From assembly GCA_902783675.1 (NCBI GenBank), contig CACZRW010000041.1, forward strand, positions 1 to 16,396: a DNA stretch of 16,396 nt, written 5' to 3'. How positions within the stretch are numbered: position 1 is the first letter of the stretch; every line of letters begins with the position of its first letter. A program made the translations under genes and the position numbers. Below the pieces are notes generated by a model that had not been told where the DNA came from, made no database searches, and saw only the letters and a program-made list of their open reading frames with translations. This document shows, piece by piece, positions 7,394-14,362 of the stretch. The stretch comes from an uncultured Pseudomonadota bacterium. GTDB taxonomy: Bacteria > Pseudomonadota > Alphaproteobacteria > CACZRW01.

Positions 7394-7852
7394 TTATTCC
7401 GCGTCTTTAGGACCTTTGGTAGCCAAAAAGATAATTTCGCTGACCGAATCTTCCAAAGATTTAAAATCTTTTACCCTGGTAATTTTACCACCGTCTTTAA
7501 GCATATTATGGCTCTTTCCGGGGATAAGATTAACCAGCTTACCCCCCATCAAACCATCGCCCATAACTACTGCCACCGTATCATCGGGAAGAGCAACATC
7601 TTCCTTAATAACCATACTTACTTTCGCATTAAAATCATCGTCCAGTTCGCGAGCCGTAACCGTCCCGACTTTAATACCGCTTATTTCAACATTAGAGCCG
7701 TTTTCAAGTCCCCCTGCCTGTTGGAATAAAGCATAAATATTATAACCTTCGACCGCCTTCAATTCAATTTTGGAATAAGCAAAAACAATAAAGCCCAAAG
7801 CGGCAAGAATAACAACGATACCCATCACAGTTTCAAGTGGTCTTTTCTTCAT
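7394..7852 (-). CDS. mlaD: MCE-domain protein, MlaD-like (second of two)
   Basis: This is a 152-residue inner-membrane anchored lipid-binding protein. There is one N-terminal membrane segment (about 9-27), followed by a single MCE domain (about 36-112). The domain shows NGSNVEISGIKVGTV (51-65) and GDGLMGGKLVNLIPG (98-112), the position where the family has G-L-L-G-G. The tail ends with SLEDSVSEIIFLATK (132-146). In Mla systems MlaD forms a hexameric ring that passes phospholipids between membranes. It looks like the normal alphaproteobacterial MlaD found near DUF2155. Its start overlaps the stop of the preceding MCE gene in ATGA (7849-7852). No mlaE or mlaF is in the window. Confidence 0.88.
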   Translation of the reverse strand: MKKRPLETVMGIVVILAALGFIVFAYSKIELKAVEGYNIYALFQQAGGLENGSNVEISGIKVGTVTARELDDDFNAKVSMVIKEDVALPDDTVAVVMGDGLMGGKLVNLIPGKSHNMLKDGGKITRVKDFKSLEDSVSEIIFLATKGPKDAE

Positions 7853-8370
7853 TTTTTCTCCTTTTTATCACAATAGCATTTTGAGGCTTCCTGACTCTGT
7901 TTGCTTTTAGCATACGAAATTACCATATCAATAAGCTCTTCAAGCACCATCGCGTCTTGGGTGTAGATAAGGCGCCCGTCATAAGGAATTGTCGTATCTT
8001 CCGCCCCTAAAGAAATGTCAATATACTTCCCCCCGAGCAGTGAGTCCGACTCTATAGAAGCGGAACTGTCTTCGGGAATTTTATAGTCTTTATCCAAAAG
8101 CAAAGTCAAATCGACATGATAATCATCCCTTAAATCCGCTCTGATAACCTTGCCGACATTGATTCCCGCAATACGCACATTATCACCCAAATGAAGCCCG
8201 TTAGTGCGACCGAAACTGGAATGAATAACAAAGCCGTTCTTGTCGGCATTAGACTCGACATCGTGCTGTTTATTTGCGACCCACACGAAAGCGAGCGCAC
8301 CCAAAAGCAAAAGCCCGACGCCGTAAAAAAGCTCTTTTGTTTCGTCTTTCAATCTTATTTTTTTACCCAT
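7849..8370 (-). CDS. MCE-domain protein (first of tandem pair)
   Basis: This is a 173-residue protein with the same plan as its neighbour: a short basic N-terminus, one membrane segment (about 15-31) and an MCE domain (about 46-123). It contains GDNVRIAGINVGKV (62-75) and DSLLGGKYIDISLG (109-122). After VLEELIDMVISYAK (142-155) it ends in a lysine-rich tail with a Cys-Tyr-Cys pair (165-167) that the second copy lacks. It is a divergent paralogue rather than a recent copy; shared residues are mostly family-conserved. The two could form mixed rings or separate assemblies. AAGGGGG precedes the ATG. It lies 85 bases after the hypE stop with no clear terminator between, so it may be reached from the hyp promoter. 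Confidence 0.88.
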   Translation of the reverse strand: MGKKIRLKDETKELFYGVGLLLLGALAFVWVANKQHDVESNADKNGFVIHSSFGRTNGLHLGDNVRIAGINVGKVIRADLRDDYHVDLTLLLDKDYKIPEDSSASIESDSLLGGKYIDISLGAEDTTIPYDGRLIYTQDAMVLEELIDMVISYAKSKQSQEASKCYCDKKEKK

Positions 8371-8455
8371 TTTGCCCCCTTAGGAACAGCAGTTTTTGCA
8401 TTTTGTCACAAAGAGCTGCCCGCGTAAAGTCTTTGTTTCCCCTAAAACTCACAAT

Positions 8456-9484
8456 TTAACATATTCTGGGCAACTGCTCGCCATAGAACCATTCAACCAG
8501 CCGCAACCCGCCGATTAAAGTTCTCATTTGCACCAAGTTATCACTGTCTTTTATGACTTCGCCGATAATACTTGCCCCTTTCCCGAAAGGATTACTGTGC
8601 ATCGCATTTAAAACATCGCCGGCGACCTCTTTTTTAACAATGGCGACAAGCCGCCCTTCACAAGCTATATTCAAAGGATCAAATCCGAACATATCGCAAA
8701 TGGCCACGACTTCTTTTTGCACGGGGATTTTACTTTCCTCTATCATCATTCCGACATTGGATTGCTTCGCTATTTCGTTAAGCACGGCAGCCACTCCGCC
8801 CCGCGTTGCATCACGCATACATTTTATACCTTTAGGCGAAGCGGCAAGCATACTTTGCACCAAGCCGTTTAAAGGCGCAGTATCCGAAACGATGCTTGTT
8901 TCAAACTCCATATTTTTGCGAGCCGACATAATCGCCACACCGTGCTCGGCAATACTTCCGGACAAGATTATCACATCGCCGGCCTCGGCTTTATTTCCCG
9001 AAAGAGCCACCCCTTCGGGAACAAATCCCACACCGGCAGTATTGATAAAAAGCCCGCTTGCTGCGCCTTTTTCCACCACTTTAGTATCACCCGTAACGAC
9101 TTTAACTCCGGCCTTTTTCGCCGCCTCGCCCATACTGGCCACAATTTTTTTCATCTTTTGGATAGGAAAGCCTTCCTCAATTATAAAGCCTGCCGAGATA
9201 TACAAAGGCACCGCCCCGCCGACCGCCAAATCATTAACCGTGCCGTTAATTGCCAAATCCCCGATATTCCCTCCGGCAAAGAACAAGGGCGTCACCACAT
9301 AACTGTCCGTAGTAAAGGCTATTTTCCCTTTTTCATCAAGGCAAGGCAGTATTGCCTGATCATTCCCCTCATTCAAAAAATCATTAGTAAAAGCGGGCTT
9401 AAAAACCAAGGAGATAAGCTCCTCCATAGCCCTTCCGCCGGCGCCGTATTCCATCGTAATTTTGCCGTTTTCCAAATCAATCAT
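8456..9484 (-). CDS. hypE: Hydrogenase maturation protein HypE
   Basis: HypE accepts a carbamoyl group from HypF on its C-terminal cysteine, dehydrates it with ATP to a thiocyanate, and passes cyanide to iron on the HypC-HypD complex. The 342-residue protein ends exactly in PRIC, with the essential Cys342. The PurM/SelD-like ATP fold is visible in MEYGAGGRAM (11-20), FTTDSYVVTPLFFAGGNIG, INGTVNDLAVGGA, VVTGDTKVV and DATRGGVAAVLNE. Length is normal. Its ATG overlaps the hypD stop by four bases (ATGA, 9481-9484). It is the last of the five hyp genes in this operon. Confidence 0.98.
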   Translation of the reverse strand: MIDLENGKITMEYGAGGRAMEELISLVFKPAFTNDFLNEGNDQAILPCLDEKGKIAFTTDSYVVTPLFFAGGNIGDLAINGTVNDLAVGGAVPLYISAGFIIEEGFPIQKMKKIVASMGEAAKKAGVKVVTGDTKVVEKGAASGLFINTAGVGFVPEGVALSGNKAEAGDVIILSGSIAEHGVAIMSARKNMEFETSIVSDTAPLNGLVQSMLAASPKGIKCMRDATRGGVAAVLNEIAKQSNVGMMIEESKIPVQKEVVAICDMFGFDPLNIACEGRLVAIVKKEVAGDVLNAMHSNPFGKGASIIGEVIKDSDNLVQMRTLIGGLRLVEWFYGEQLPRIC

Positions 9485-10551
9485 AGCTTCCCCCTGTTAT
9501 ATTTGTAATAAGCTCCGCAAGTTCCTTCCGAAGATACCATGCAAGCGCCGACCGGATTTTCCGGCACGCAGGCTCTAGCAAACAAAGGACAATCCGTCGG
9601 CTCTTTTTCGCCTTTTATCACCAAAGGACAAATGCAACCTTTAGGCTCCGCACCTTCTTTTTCACACAAAGAAAAAACCTTTTTGGCATCAAAATCTTCA
9701 TACTCTTCGGCAAAGGAAAACGCGCTGTCGGGAATAGTCCCGAGTCCTCGCCAATTAAAATCCTTTCGCGCGGAAAACACCTTATTCAAAAGAGCCATAG
9801 CCACGGGATTCCCTTCGGGTTTAAGCACACGCTTATACTCGTTTTCAAGTCTGTAAGAGCCGCCGTTTACTTGTCGCACCAGCATTAAAATCGCAACCAA
9901 TAAATCCATAGGCTCAAAACCCGTAACCACCATCGGCATTTTAAAATCCGCCGCGACTTTCTCCAAAAAAGCAAAACCCGTAATCGCCGCGACATGCCCG
10001 GGAGCTATCACCCCGCAAAGCTCGGATTCCGCCAATACTGCTCGCATTGCCTTCTCCGTCACGATATGATTGTTAAGCACAAAAAAGTTTTTTATCTTTT
10101 GCCTTTTTGCCTCCATAACAACTGCCGCCGTTAAAGGCGCCGTAGTTTCAAAACCGACTGCAAAAAACACCACCTTTTTATCCTGATTTTCCTTGGCTAT
10201 TTTAAGCGCATCCAAAGGCGAATAGACAGTCCTGACATATGCCCCTTCAGCTTTCATTTTTGCAAAAGAGCCGCCCTTACCATCAGGCACTCTCATCACA
10301 TCACCATAAGCGCAAAGAATTACATCTTTATGCTGCAAAACCTGCATACCCAAAGCCACCTTAGCCGTCGGCAAAACACACACCGGACACCCCGGACCAT
10401 GCACCATTTTTATGTTGTCGGGCAGCACGCTTGCCATTCCGCTTTTTGCCAAAGCATAAGTATGCCCGCCGCAAAACTCCATAAAGCGAAAATCGCGCCC
10501 CGAGGCTTCCGAAAAAATAGCATCTAAAACTTTTTTAAAAGCGTCTGTCAA
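9481..10551 (-). CDS. hypD: Hydrogenase maturation protein HypD
   Basis: HypD carries a [4Fe-4S] cluster and, with HypC, is the scaffold on which the Fe(CN)2CO unit of [NiFe] hydrogenase is assembled. Conserved motifs are FMEFCGGHTYAL (23-34, Cys27), HGPGCPVCVLP (51-61, Cys55 and Cys58) and FAVGFETTAP. The cysteine-rich C-terminus (CICP, DCPLF, RACVPENPVGAC, GTCGAYYKY) holds the cluster ligands. The 356-residue length fits the family. The start codon is TTG, overlapping the hypC stop as TTGA (10548-10551), with AAGGA nine bases upstream. Coupling with hypC suits the 1:1 complex. Confidence 0.97.
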   Translation of the reverse strand: MTDAFKKVLDAIFSEASGRDFRFMEFCGGHTYALAKSGMASVLPDNIKMVHGPGCPVCVLPTAKVALGMQVLQHKDVILCAYGDVMRVPDGKGGSFAKMKAEGAYVRTVYSPLDALKIAKENQDKKVVFFAVGFETTAPLTAAVVMEAKRQKIKNFFVLNNHIVTEKAMRAVLAESELCGVIAPGHVAAITGFAFLEKVAADFKMPMVVTGFEPMDLLVAILMLVRQVNGGSYRLENEYKRVLKPEGNPVAMALLNKVFSARKDFNWRGLGTIPDSAFSFAEEYEDFDAKKVFSLCEKEGAEPKGCICPLVIKGEKEPTDCPLFARACVPENPVGACMVSSEGTCGAYYKYNRGKL

Positions 10552-10763
10552 AGCCCGATTTCCTTTAGTAAAGCAAGCTCTGCTTCGGCGTCTTTCTTAT
10601 CCATTTTAGAGATTGCAAAACCTGCGTGCACCAAAACAAAGTCACCCACTTTAGCACCCTCCAGCATAAGCAAAGACACTTCCTTTTTTGCGCCCGCCAT
10701 ATCCACAACAGCGCCGCCGTCTTTTGTTTTTTCCAAGATTTTAGCAGGCACGGCAAGACACAT
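10548..10763 (-). CDS. hypC: Hydrogenase maturation chaperone HypC
   Basis: This small chaperone binds iron with HypD and hands the finished iron group to the hydrogenase large subunit. The N-terminus MCLAVPAKI is the family hallmark; Cys2, exposed after removal of Met1, is the ligand. VGDFVLVHAGFAI (39-51) includes the conserved His46. The protein is 71 residues long. I chose the ATG at 10763 because it puts the cysteine at position 2. An ATG two codons earlier (10769) sits closer to the GGAG ribosome-binding site, but would give Met-Ser-Met-Cys. The gene overlaps the hypB 3' end by 23 bases and hypD by four. Confidence 0.96.
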   Translation of the reverse strand: MCLAVPAKILEKTKDGGAVVDMAGAKKEVSLLMLEGAKVGDFVLVHAGFAISKMDKKDAEAELALLKEIGL

Positions 10764-11451
10764 GCTCATACTTCTCCATCACCCAATCTTTAAACTCTTT
10801 AAGCCCTTCACCCGTCTTGACCGACACTTCAAAAATCTGCGTATAAGGGTTAGCTTGCTTTGCATATTTTTTCGCCTTTGCCATATCAAAATCGACATAG
10901 GGGAGAAGATCAATTTTGCTGATAATCACCGCATCTGCTCTGGCAAAAATAAAAGGATATTTAAGCGGCTTTTCATCGCCTTCCGTAACCGACAAAAACA
11001 CGACTTTCAAGTTTTCGCCCAAATCAAAATCCGCCGGACAAACGAGATTCCCGACATTCTCAATAAACAAAACAGACTCGTCGTAAAGCTCCAATTCTCG
11101 CGCCTTATGCCCCACAATATGAGCATCAAGATGACAAGCTTTTCCGGTATTCACCTGCACCGTTTTTGCGCCGGTCTTTTTGATTTTTACCGCGTCTAAA
11201 TCCGTTTCCTGATCTCCTTCAATCACCGCAACGGGGCACCTCTTTTTCAACTCTTTTATTATCTTGATTAAAAATGAAGTTTTTCCCGACCCCGGGCTTG
11301 ATAACAGATTAAAAGCAATAATCTTTTTATCCCGAAAAAACTGGCGGTTTTCTTCGGCAAATCTGTCATTATAAGCCATCAGGCTCTCGCCCATTTTTAT
11401 ATGGTCGTGATGATGAGAATCATGTTCCCCGCAACCGCAACTTTCGCACAT
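10741..11451 (-). CDS. hypB: Hydrogenase nickel incorporation GTPase HypB
   Basis: HypB is the GTPase that, with HypA, inserts nickel into the hydrogenase large subunit. The N-terminus MCESCGC is the high-affinity nickel site (Cys2, Cys5, Cys7), followed by a short histidine patch, HDSHHHDH (10-17). The G domain has the P-loop SSPGSGKTS (51-59), the metal/dimer site at Cys106-His107 and Cys138 (in NLVCPADFDLG), and a base-recognition motif SKID (178-181), where N-K-x-D is usual. It is 236 residues long, without the long His-rich insert of nickel-storing HypBs. It ends in SCRAC, an extra C-terminal cysteine pair, inside the hypC overlap. Its ATG directly follows the hypA stop (TAAATG). Confidence 0.97.
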   Translation of the reverse strand: MCESCGCGEHDSHHHDHIKMGESLMAYNDRFAEENRQFFRDKKIIAFNLLSSPGSGKTSFLIKIIKELKKRCPVAVIEGDQETDLDAVKIKKTGAKTVQVNTGKACHLDAHIVGHKARELELYDESVLFIENVGNLVCPADFDLGENLKVVFLSVTEGDEKPLKYPFIFARADAVIISKIDLLPYVDFDMAKAKKYAKQANPYTQIFEVSVKTGEGLKEFKDWVMEKYEHVSCRAC

Positions 11452-11793
11452 TTACTCCACCTCCATTTTATCAATAAAAACACTGCTGCCGCTTATTATT
11501 TTAAGCCCGTAAGACTTGCATTCCGGACAAGGCTCGCCATACCTTAGAATGCTCACTTCTTTATTACACTTTTTGCAAAAAGCAACACCGGCTTCGGGAA
11601 TAAGTTCCAACTTGGCACCTTCCAAAATCGTGCCCGCGGACAAAGCATCAAAGCAAAAAGAAAGTGCCTCGGGCTCCACCGCCGCCAAGCTTCCGGCCTT
11701 AAGCCACACAGCTTTAACTTTCTTAAAGCCTTTCTTTTTCGCTTCCTTTTCCACCATATCCAAAAGCGACGATATCAAGCTCATCTCGTGCAT
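11452..11793 (-). CDS. hypA: Hydrogenase nickel metallochaperone HypA
   Basis: HypA is a zinc-containing nickel chaperone that works with HypB. The N-terminal MHEMSLI supplies the nickel ligands (His2 with the amino terminus, plus Glu3). The zinc site is two C-x-x-C motifs, Cys73/Cys76 and Cys89/Cys92. At 113 residues the protein is of standard length. AAAGG lies seven bases before the ATG. It is the first gene of the long reverse operon, and is divergent from hypF across a 63-base gap that must hold both promoters. Confidence 0.97.
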   Translation of the reverse strand: MHEMSLISSLLDMVEKEAKKKGFKKVKAVWLKAGSLAAVEPEALSFCFDALSAGTILEGAKLELIPEAGVAFCKKCNKEVSILRYGEPCPECKSYGLKIISGSSVFIDKMEVE

Positions 11794-11797
11794 TTTC

Positions 11798-11825
11798 TTG
11801 CCTTTCCCATAACCCGATTTATAAT
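11798..11825 (+). promoter_or_regulatory. Promoter of hypF
   Basis: TTGCCT (11798-11803) and a consensus TATAAT (11820-11825) are spaced by 16 bases, predicting a start near 11832. This rules out a coding start at 11788 and supports the ATG at 11857. No clear FNR (TTGAT-N4-ATCAA) or sigma54 (GG-N10-GC) element was seen nearby. Confidence 0.55.
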
Positions 11826-11846
11826 ATACTGGAATCCATTAGGAAA
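11818..11846 (-). promoter_or_regulatory. Promoter of the hypABCDE operon
   Basis: On the reverse strand TTTCCT (11841-11846) and TATAAA (11818-11823) are spaced by 17 bases. The -35 is weak. The -10 overlaps the -10 of the divergent hypF promoter, so one AT-rich core seems to serve both directions. Confidence 0.45.
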
Positions 11847-11856
11847 TAAAGCGAAA

Positions 11857-12876
11857 ATGTTACTAAAAGTCCCTCAAGCTAACCTTAAAATCCTCGCTTT
11901 GTCGGGCCATGACAAGGCAGGTTTTTGCTTTATAGAAAAAGATAGCGCTTTTATCCCCACCACCCCTTTTAACCTAAACACAAAAGAGGGCATTCTGGCC
12001 TTTAAAACCGCCATCGCCGAACTACCCGTTCCAGACATCATTGCCTCGGATTTGCACCCCGATTTAGCTTCAAGTAAAATCGCTCACGACATGGCAAAAG
12101 CGCTGGGGATAAAGCATATCGGCATTCGTCACCACCACGCTCATATTGCCGCCGTTATGGCAGAACACGCCACCTCTGCACCTGTTTTAGGCTTTGCGCT
12201 TGACGGGTTAGGTCTTGGCGAAAACAACGAGCTTTGGGGAGGAGAACTGTTAAAAGTAGAAAAAGAAACATATAAAAGGCTGGGCAGATTAAAGCCCGTC
12301 CGCCTGCCCGGCAGCGACAAAGGAACCAAGGAAATCTGGCGCATTGCCGCCGCCTTCCTTTATGACAAATTAGGAAAGAAAGAAGGCCTGCCGCCGCTTT
12401 TTGAAACTGCGCTTAAAAAGCATATCAACACCCCTTTGACATCAAGCTGCGGACGCCTTTTTGACCTTGCCTTGGCTTTATCAGGCACGCCTAATTTACA
12501 TGCTTTTGAAAGCCAAGCAACCAATCTCAAGCCTTTGAAAAACGGCTTCATTATCAACGAAAATGGCGGCTTGATTGAGGCGGATTTGACCCCCACACTT
12601 CTTCACATTTATAACGATAAAACCAACGCCGCGGGTTATTTCCACGGCACCCTTGCCGCCGCTCTTTTCTCCATGGCAGCGAAGGCAAGAGAAGCAACCG
12701 ACATTACCACCATAGCCTTAAGCGGCGGCTGTTTCTTAAACAAAGTCCTAAAAACCGAATTAAGTGCCCTTTTAACTGCGGCAAGCTTCACCGTTCTTAC
12801 GCCTTCACGCCTACCACCAAGCGACGAAGCCGTGCCCTTCGGTATGGCGGACATAGTGCGCCGGCAAAACTCTTGA
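11857..12876 (+). CDS. hypF: HypF C-terminal (Kae1-like) carbamoyltransferase, N-terminally short
   Basis: HypF normally has about 750 residues: acylphosphatase, zinc fingers, a YrdC-like domain that makes carbamoyl-AMP, and a Kae1-like domain that passes carbamoyl to HypE. Here only the last part exists, 339 residues. It has RHHHAHIAAVMAEH (91-104), DGLGLGENNELWGGE (116-130), TSSCGRLFDLALAL (195-208) and SGGCFLN (289-295), all equivalents of Kae1/HypF signatures. The region where HypF usually reads N-D-G-G is SDEAVPFG (322-329), an odd replacement. I start at 11857: it lies downstream of the promoter, and the Kae1 fold begins at LKILALSG. AGGA is 12 bases upstream, rather far. Short HypF forms are known (I recall HypF1 of Ralstonia). 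Confidence 0.9.
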   Translation: MLLKVPQANLKILALSGHDKAGFCFIEKDSAFIPTTPFNLNTKEGILAFKTAIAELPVPDIIASDLHPDLASSKIAHDMAKALGIKHIGIRHHHAHIAAVMAEHATSAPVLGFALDGLGLGENNELWGGELLKVEKETYKRLGRLKPVRLPGSDKGTKEIWRIAAAFLYDKLGKKEGLPPLFETALKKHINTPLTSSCGRLFDLALALSGTPNLHAFESQATNLKPLKNGFIINENGGLIEADLTPTLLHIYNDKTNAAGYFHGTLAAALFSMAAKAREATDITTIALSGGCFLNKVLKTELSALLTAASFTVLTPSRLPPSDEAVPFGMADIVRRQNS

Positions 12877-12887
12877 TAAACAAGAGT
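12869..12887. terminator. Bidirectional hairpin between hypF and the glycyl-tRNA synthetase gene
   Basis: A perfect 7-bp stem (ACTCTTG/CAAGAGT) with an ATAAA loop spans the hypF stop codon. For the reverse transcript it is followed by a short TTTT, so it may end the glycyl-tRNA synthetase message; on the forward strand no T-run follows. Confidence 0.5.
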
Positions 12888-12901
12888 GTCTTGCTAAAAA
12901 A

Positions 12902-14269
12902 TCAGCTAAAGAACTCCTTAACATAGTCGGGCAGATCAATCAGATTTACTCGGTGTTGCCGCATAGTATCCCTGTCGCGAATGGTAACGCTTGCCGGCTC
13001 AGCCTCAATGGTTTCAAAGTCAACCGTCACGCAAATCGGCGTTCCCACTTCGTCGTGACGGCGATACGCTTTGCCGATGTTTCCGCTGTCTTCCAGCGAT
13101 ACGCGCCCGATACCCAGCTTCAACAAATCCTTTTTAATTTTGTGCGCAATCGCCATAATCTGCTCGTTATTGCGCTTTAAGGGGATAACCGCAACCTTAA
13201 TCGGCGCAAGGTGTTTTTTAAGCTTAAGCACAATGCGCTCATTGCCGTTTTCCAATTTTTCCTCGGTATAAGCCTCGGTAAGAACCGCCAACACTCCGCG
13301 CTCCACACCGGCAGAAGGCTCAATCACAAAGGGAATGAACCACTCTTTTTTCTCCTCGTCATAAAGCGCGAGTTTAGAATTGCTATCAACATTTTTATCA
13401 TGAACATGAGCAGATATTTTGAACTCGCTCTGATTTTTGGAATGGTTGGCCAAGTCATAATCCGTCCTGTCGGCAATACCTTCCAATTCCTCCAACCCGT
13501 GCGGGAACTTGTAATAAATATCATAAGTTGCCTTGGAATAATGCGCCAAATCCTCTTTAGGAATCGCTACGGGCTTAATATTTTCCATAGAAAGCCCCTG
13601 CTCTTGCCACCATTTAAGCCGCGCTTCTTTCCACTTTTCATGCCACTCCAAATCGGTCCCCGGCTCAACAAAGAACTCCAGCTCCATTTGCTCAAACTCA
13701 CGCACGCGAAAAATGAAGTTTCTTGGGGTTATTTCGTTTCTGAAAGACTTGCCCATCTGCGCAATTCCGAAAGGCACTTTGCGCGAAGTGGAATCAACCA
13801 CATTTTTAAAGTTCACAAAAATGGCCTGCGCCGTTTCGGGACGAAGATAGCCAAAGGACTCCCCATCATCAATCGGCCCGACATTGGTTTTGAACATTAA
13901 ATTAAATTGGCGTATTTCGGTAAGGTTCGTTGACCCGCATTCCGAGCACTTTCCATCCTTCAAAGTATCGGCACGCATGCGGCATTTGCAATCTTTACAA
14001 TCGACCATAGGATCGGAAAAAGTATCCTCATGCCCGCTGTAATGCAGCACTTTGCGATGCGTAAGAATCGCGCAATCCACGCCTTCAACATCATCGCGCT
14101 CATAAACCATCGCGCGCCACCATGCCGCTTTCAAATTGTTTTTAAGCTCCACCCCCAAAGGCCCAAAGTCATAAAGCCCTTGAAAACCGCCGTATATATC
14201 GGCATTTTGAAAAATAAACCCTCTGCGCTTGCACAGTGATACAAGCTGTTCCATAGATGTTGCGGGCAT
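12902..14269 (-). CDS. glyQS: Glycyl-tRNA synthetase, single-chain alpha2 type
   Basis: This class II synthetase charges tRNA-Gly. Its 455 residues match the homodimeric form of archaea, eukaryotes and many Gram-positives, not the alpha2beta2 GlyQ/GlyS usual in proteobacteria. GFIFQNADIYGG (17-28) and YDFGPLGVELK (33-43) begin the catalytic core. A zinc-like cluster follows (Cys91, Cys94, Cys96, Cys108, Cys111). YLRPETAQAIF (141-151) and motif 2, GKSFRNEITPRNFIFRVREF (173-192), are intact, as is EPSAGVERGV (motif 3). The anticodon-binding domain fills roughly 355-455. AGGAGA lies before the ATG at 14269, and the gene has its own promoter 47 bases upstream. It converges on hypF. Confidence 0.97.
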   Translation of the reverse strand: MPATSMEQLVSLCKRRGFIFQNADIYGGFQGLYDFGPLGVELKNNLKAAWWRAMVYERDDVEGVDCAILTHRKVLHYSGHEDTFSDPMVDCKDCKCRMRADTLKDGKCSECGSTNLTEIRQFNLMFKTNVGPIDDGESFGYLRPETAQAIFVNFKNVVDSTSRKVPFGIAQMGKSFRNEITPRNFIFRVREFEQMELEFFVEPGTDLEWHEKWKEARLKWWQEQGLSMENIKPVAIPKEDLAHYSKATYDIYYKFPHGLEELEGIADRTDYDLANHSKNQSEFKISAHVHDKNVDSNSKLALYDEEKKEWFIPFVIEPSAGVERGVLAVLTEAYTEEKLENGNERIVLKLKKHLAPIKVAVIPLKRNNEQIMAIAHKIKKDLLKLGIGRVSLEDSGNIGKAYRRHDEVGTPICVTVDFETIEAEPASVTIRDRDTMRQHRVNLIDLPDYVKEFFS

Positions 14270-14315
14270 AAAAAATCTCCTAAAAAATAAAATATAAAAT
14301 AAAGTTTATTGCGGC

Positions 14316-14343
14316 ATTCTAGCCAAATATAAAAGATTGGCAA
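14316..14343 (-). promoter_or_regulatory. Promoter of the glycyl-tRNA synthetase gene
   Basis: Reverse-strand TTGCCA (14338-14343) and TAGAAT (14316-14321) are 16 bases apart, in the 93-base gap after the acylphosphatase gene. A leader of about 40 AT-rich bases follows. No T-box-like features were seen; the leader is too short for one. Confidence 0.5.
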
Positions 14344-14362
14344 GGAATGTTTTTATAAAGAA

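Noticed and set aside
8553..9302. A long forward open frame of 249 codons opposite hypE
   Set aside because: Hydrophobic, Ser/Pro-rich translation without a recognisable domain, exactly antisense to a strongly supported hypE.
11788..11856. A 23-residue N-terminal extension of hypF
   Set aside because: It begins inside the hypA start and upstream of the TATAAT promoter, so the transcript would not include it.
11794..11856. An FNR or NifA/sigma54-type control site for the hyp genes
   Set aside because: I looked for TTGAT-N4-ATCAA and GG-N10-GC patterns and found none convincing.
13211..13900. A forward open frame of 229 codons opposite the glycyl-tRNA synthetase gene
   Set aside because: Antisense shadow of a gene with all class II motifs present; no ribosome-binding site or recognisable family.
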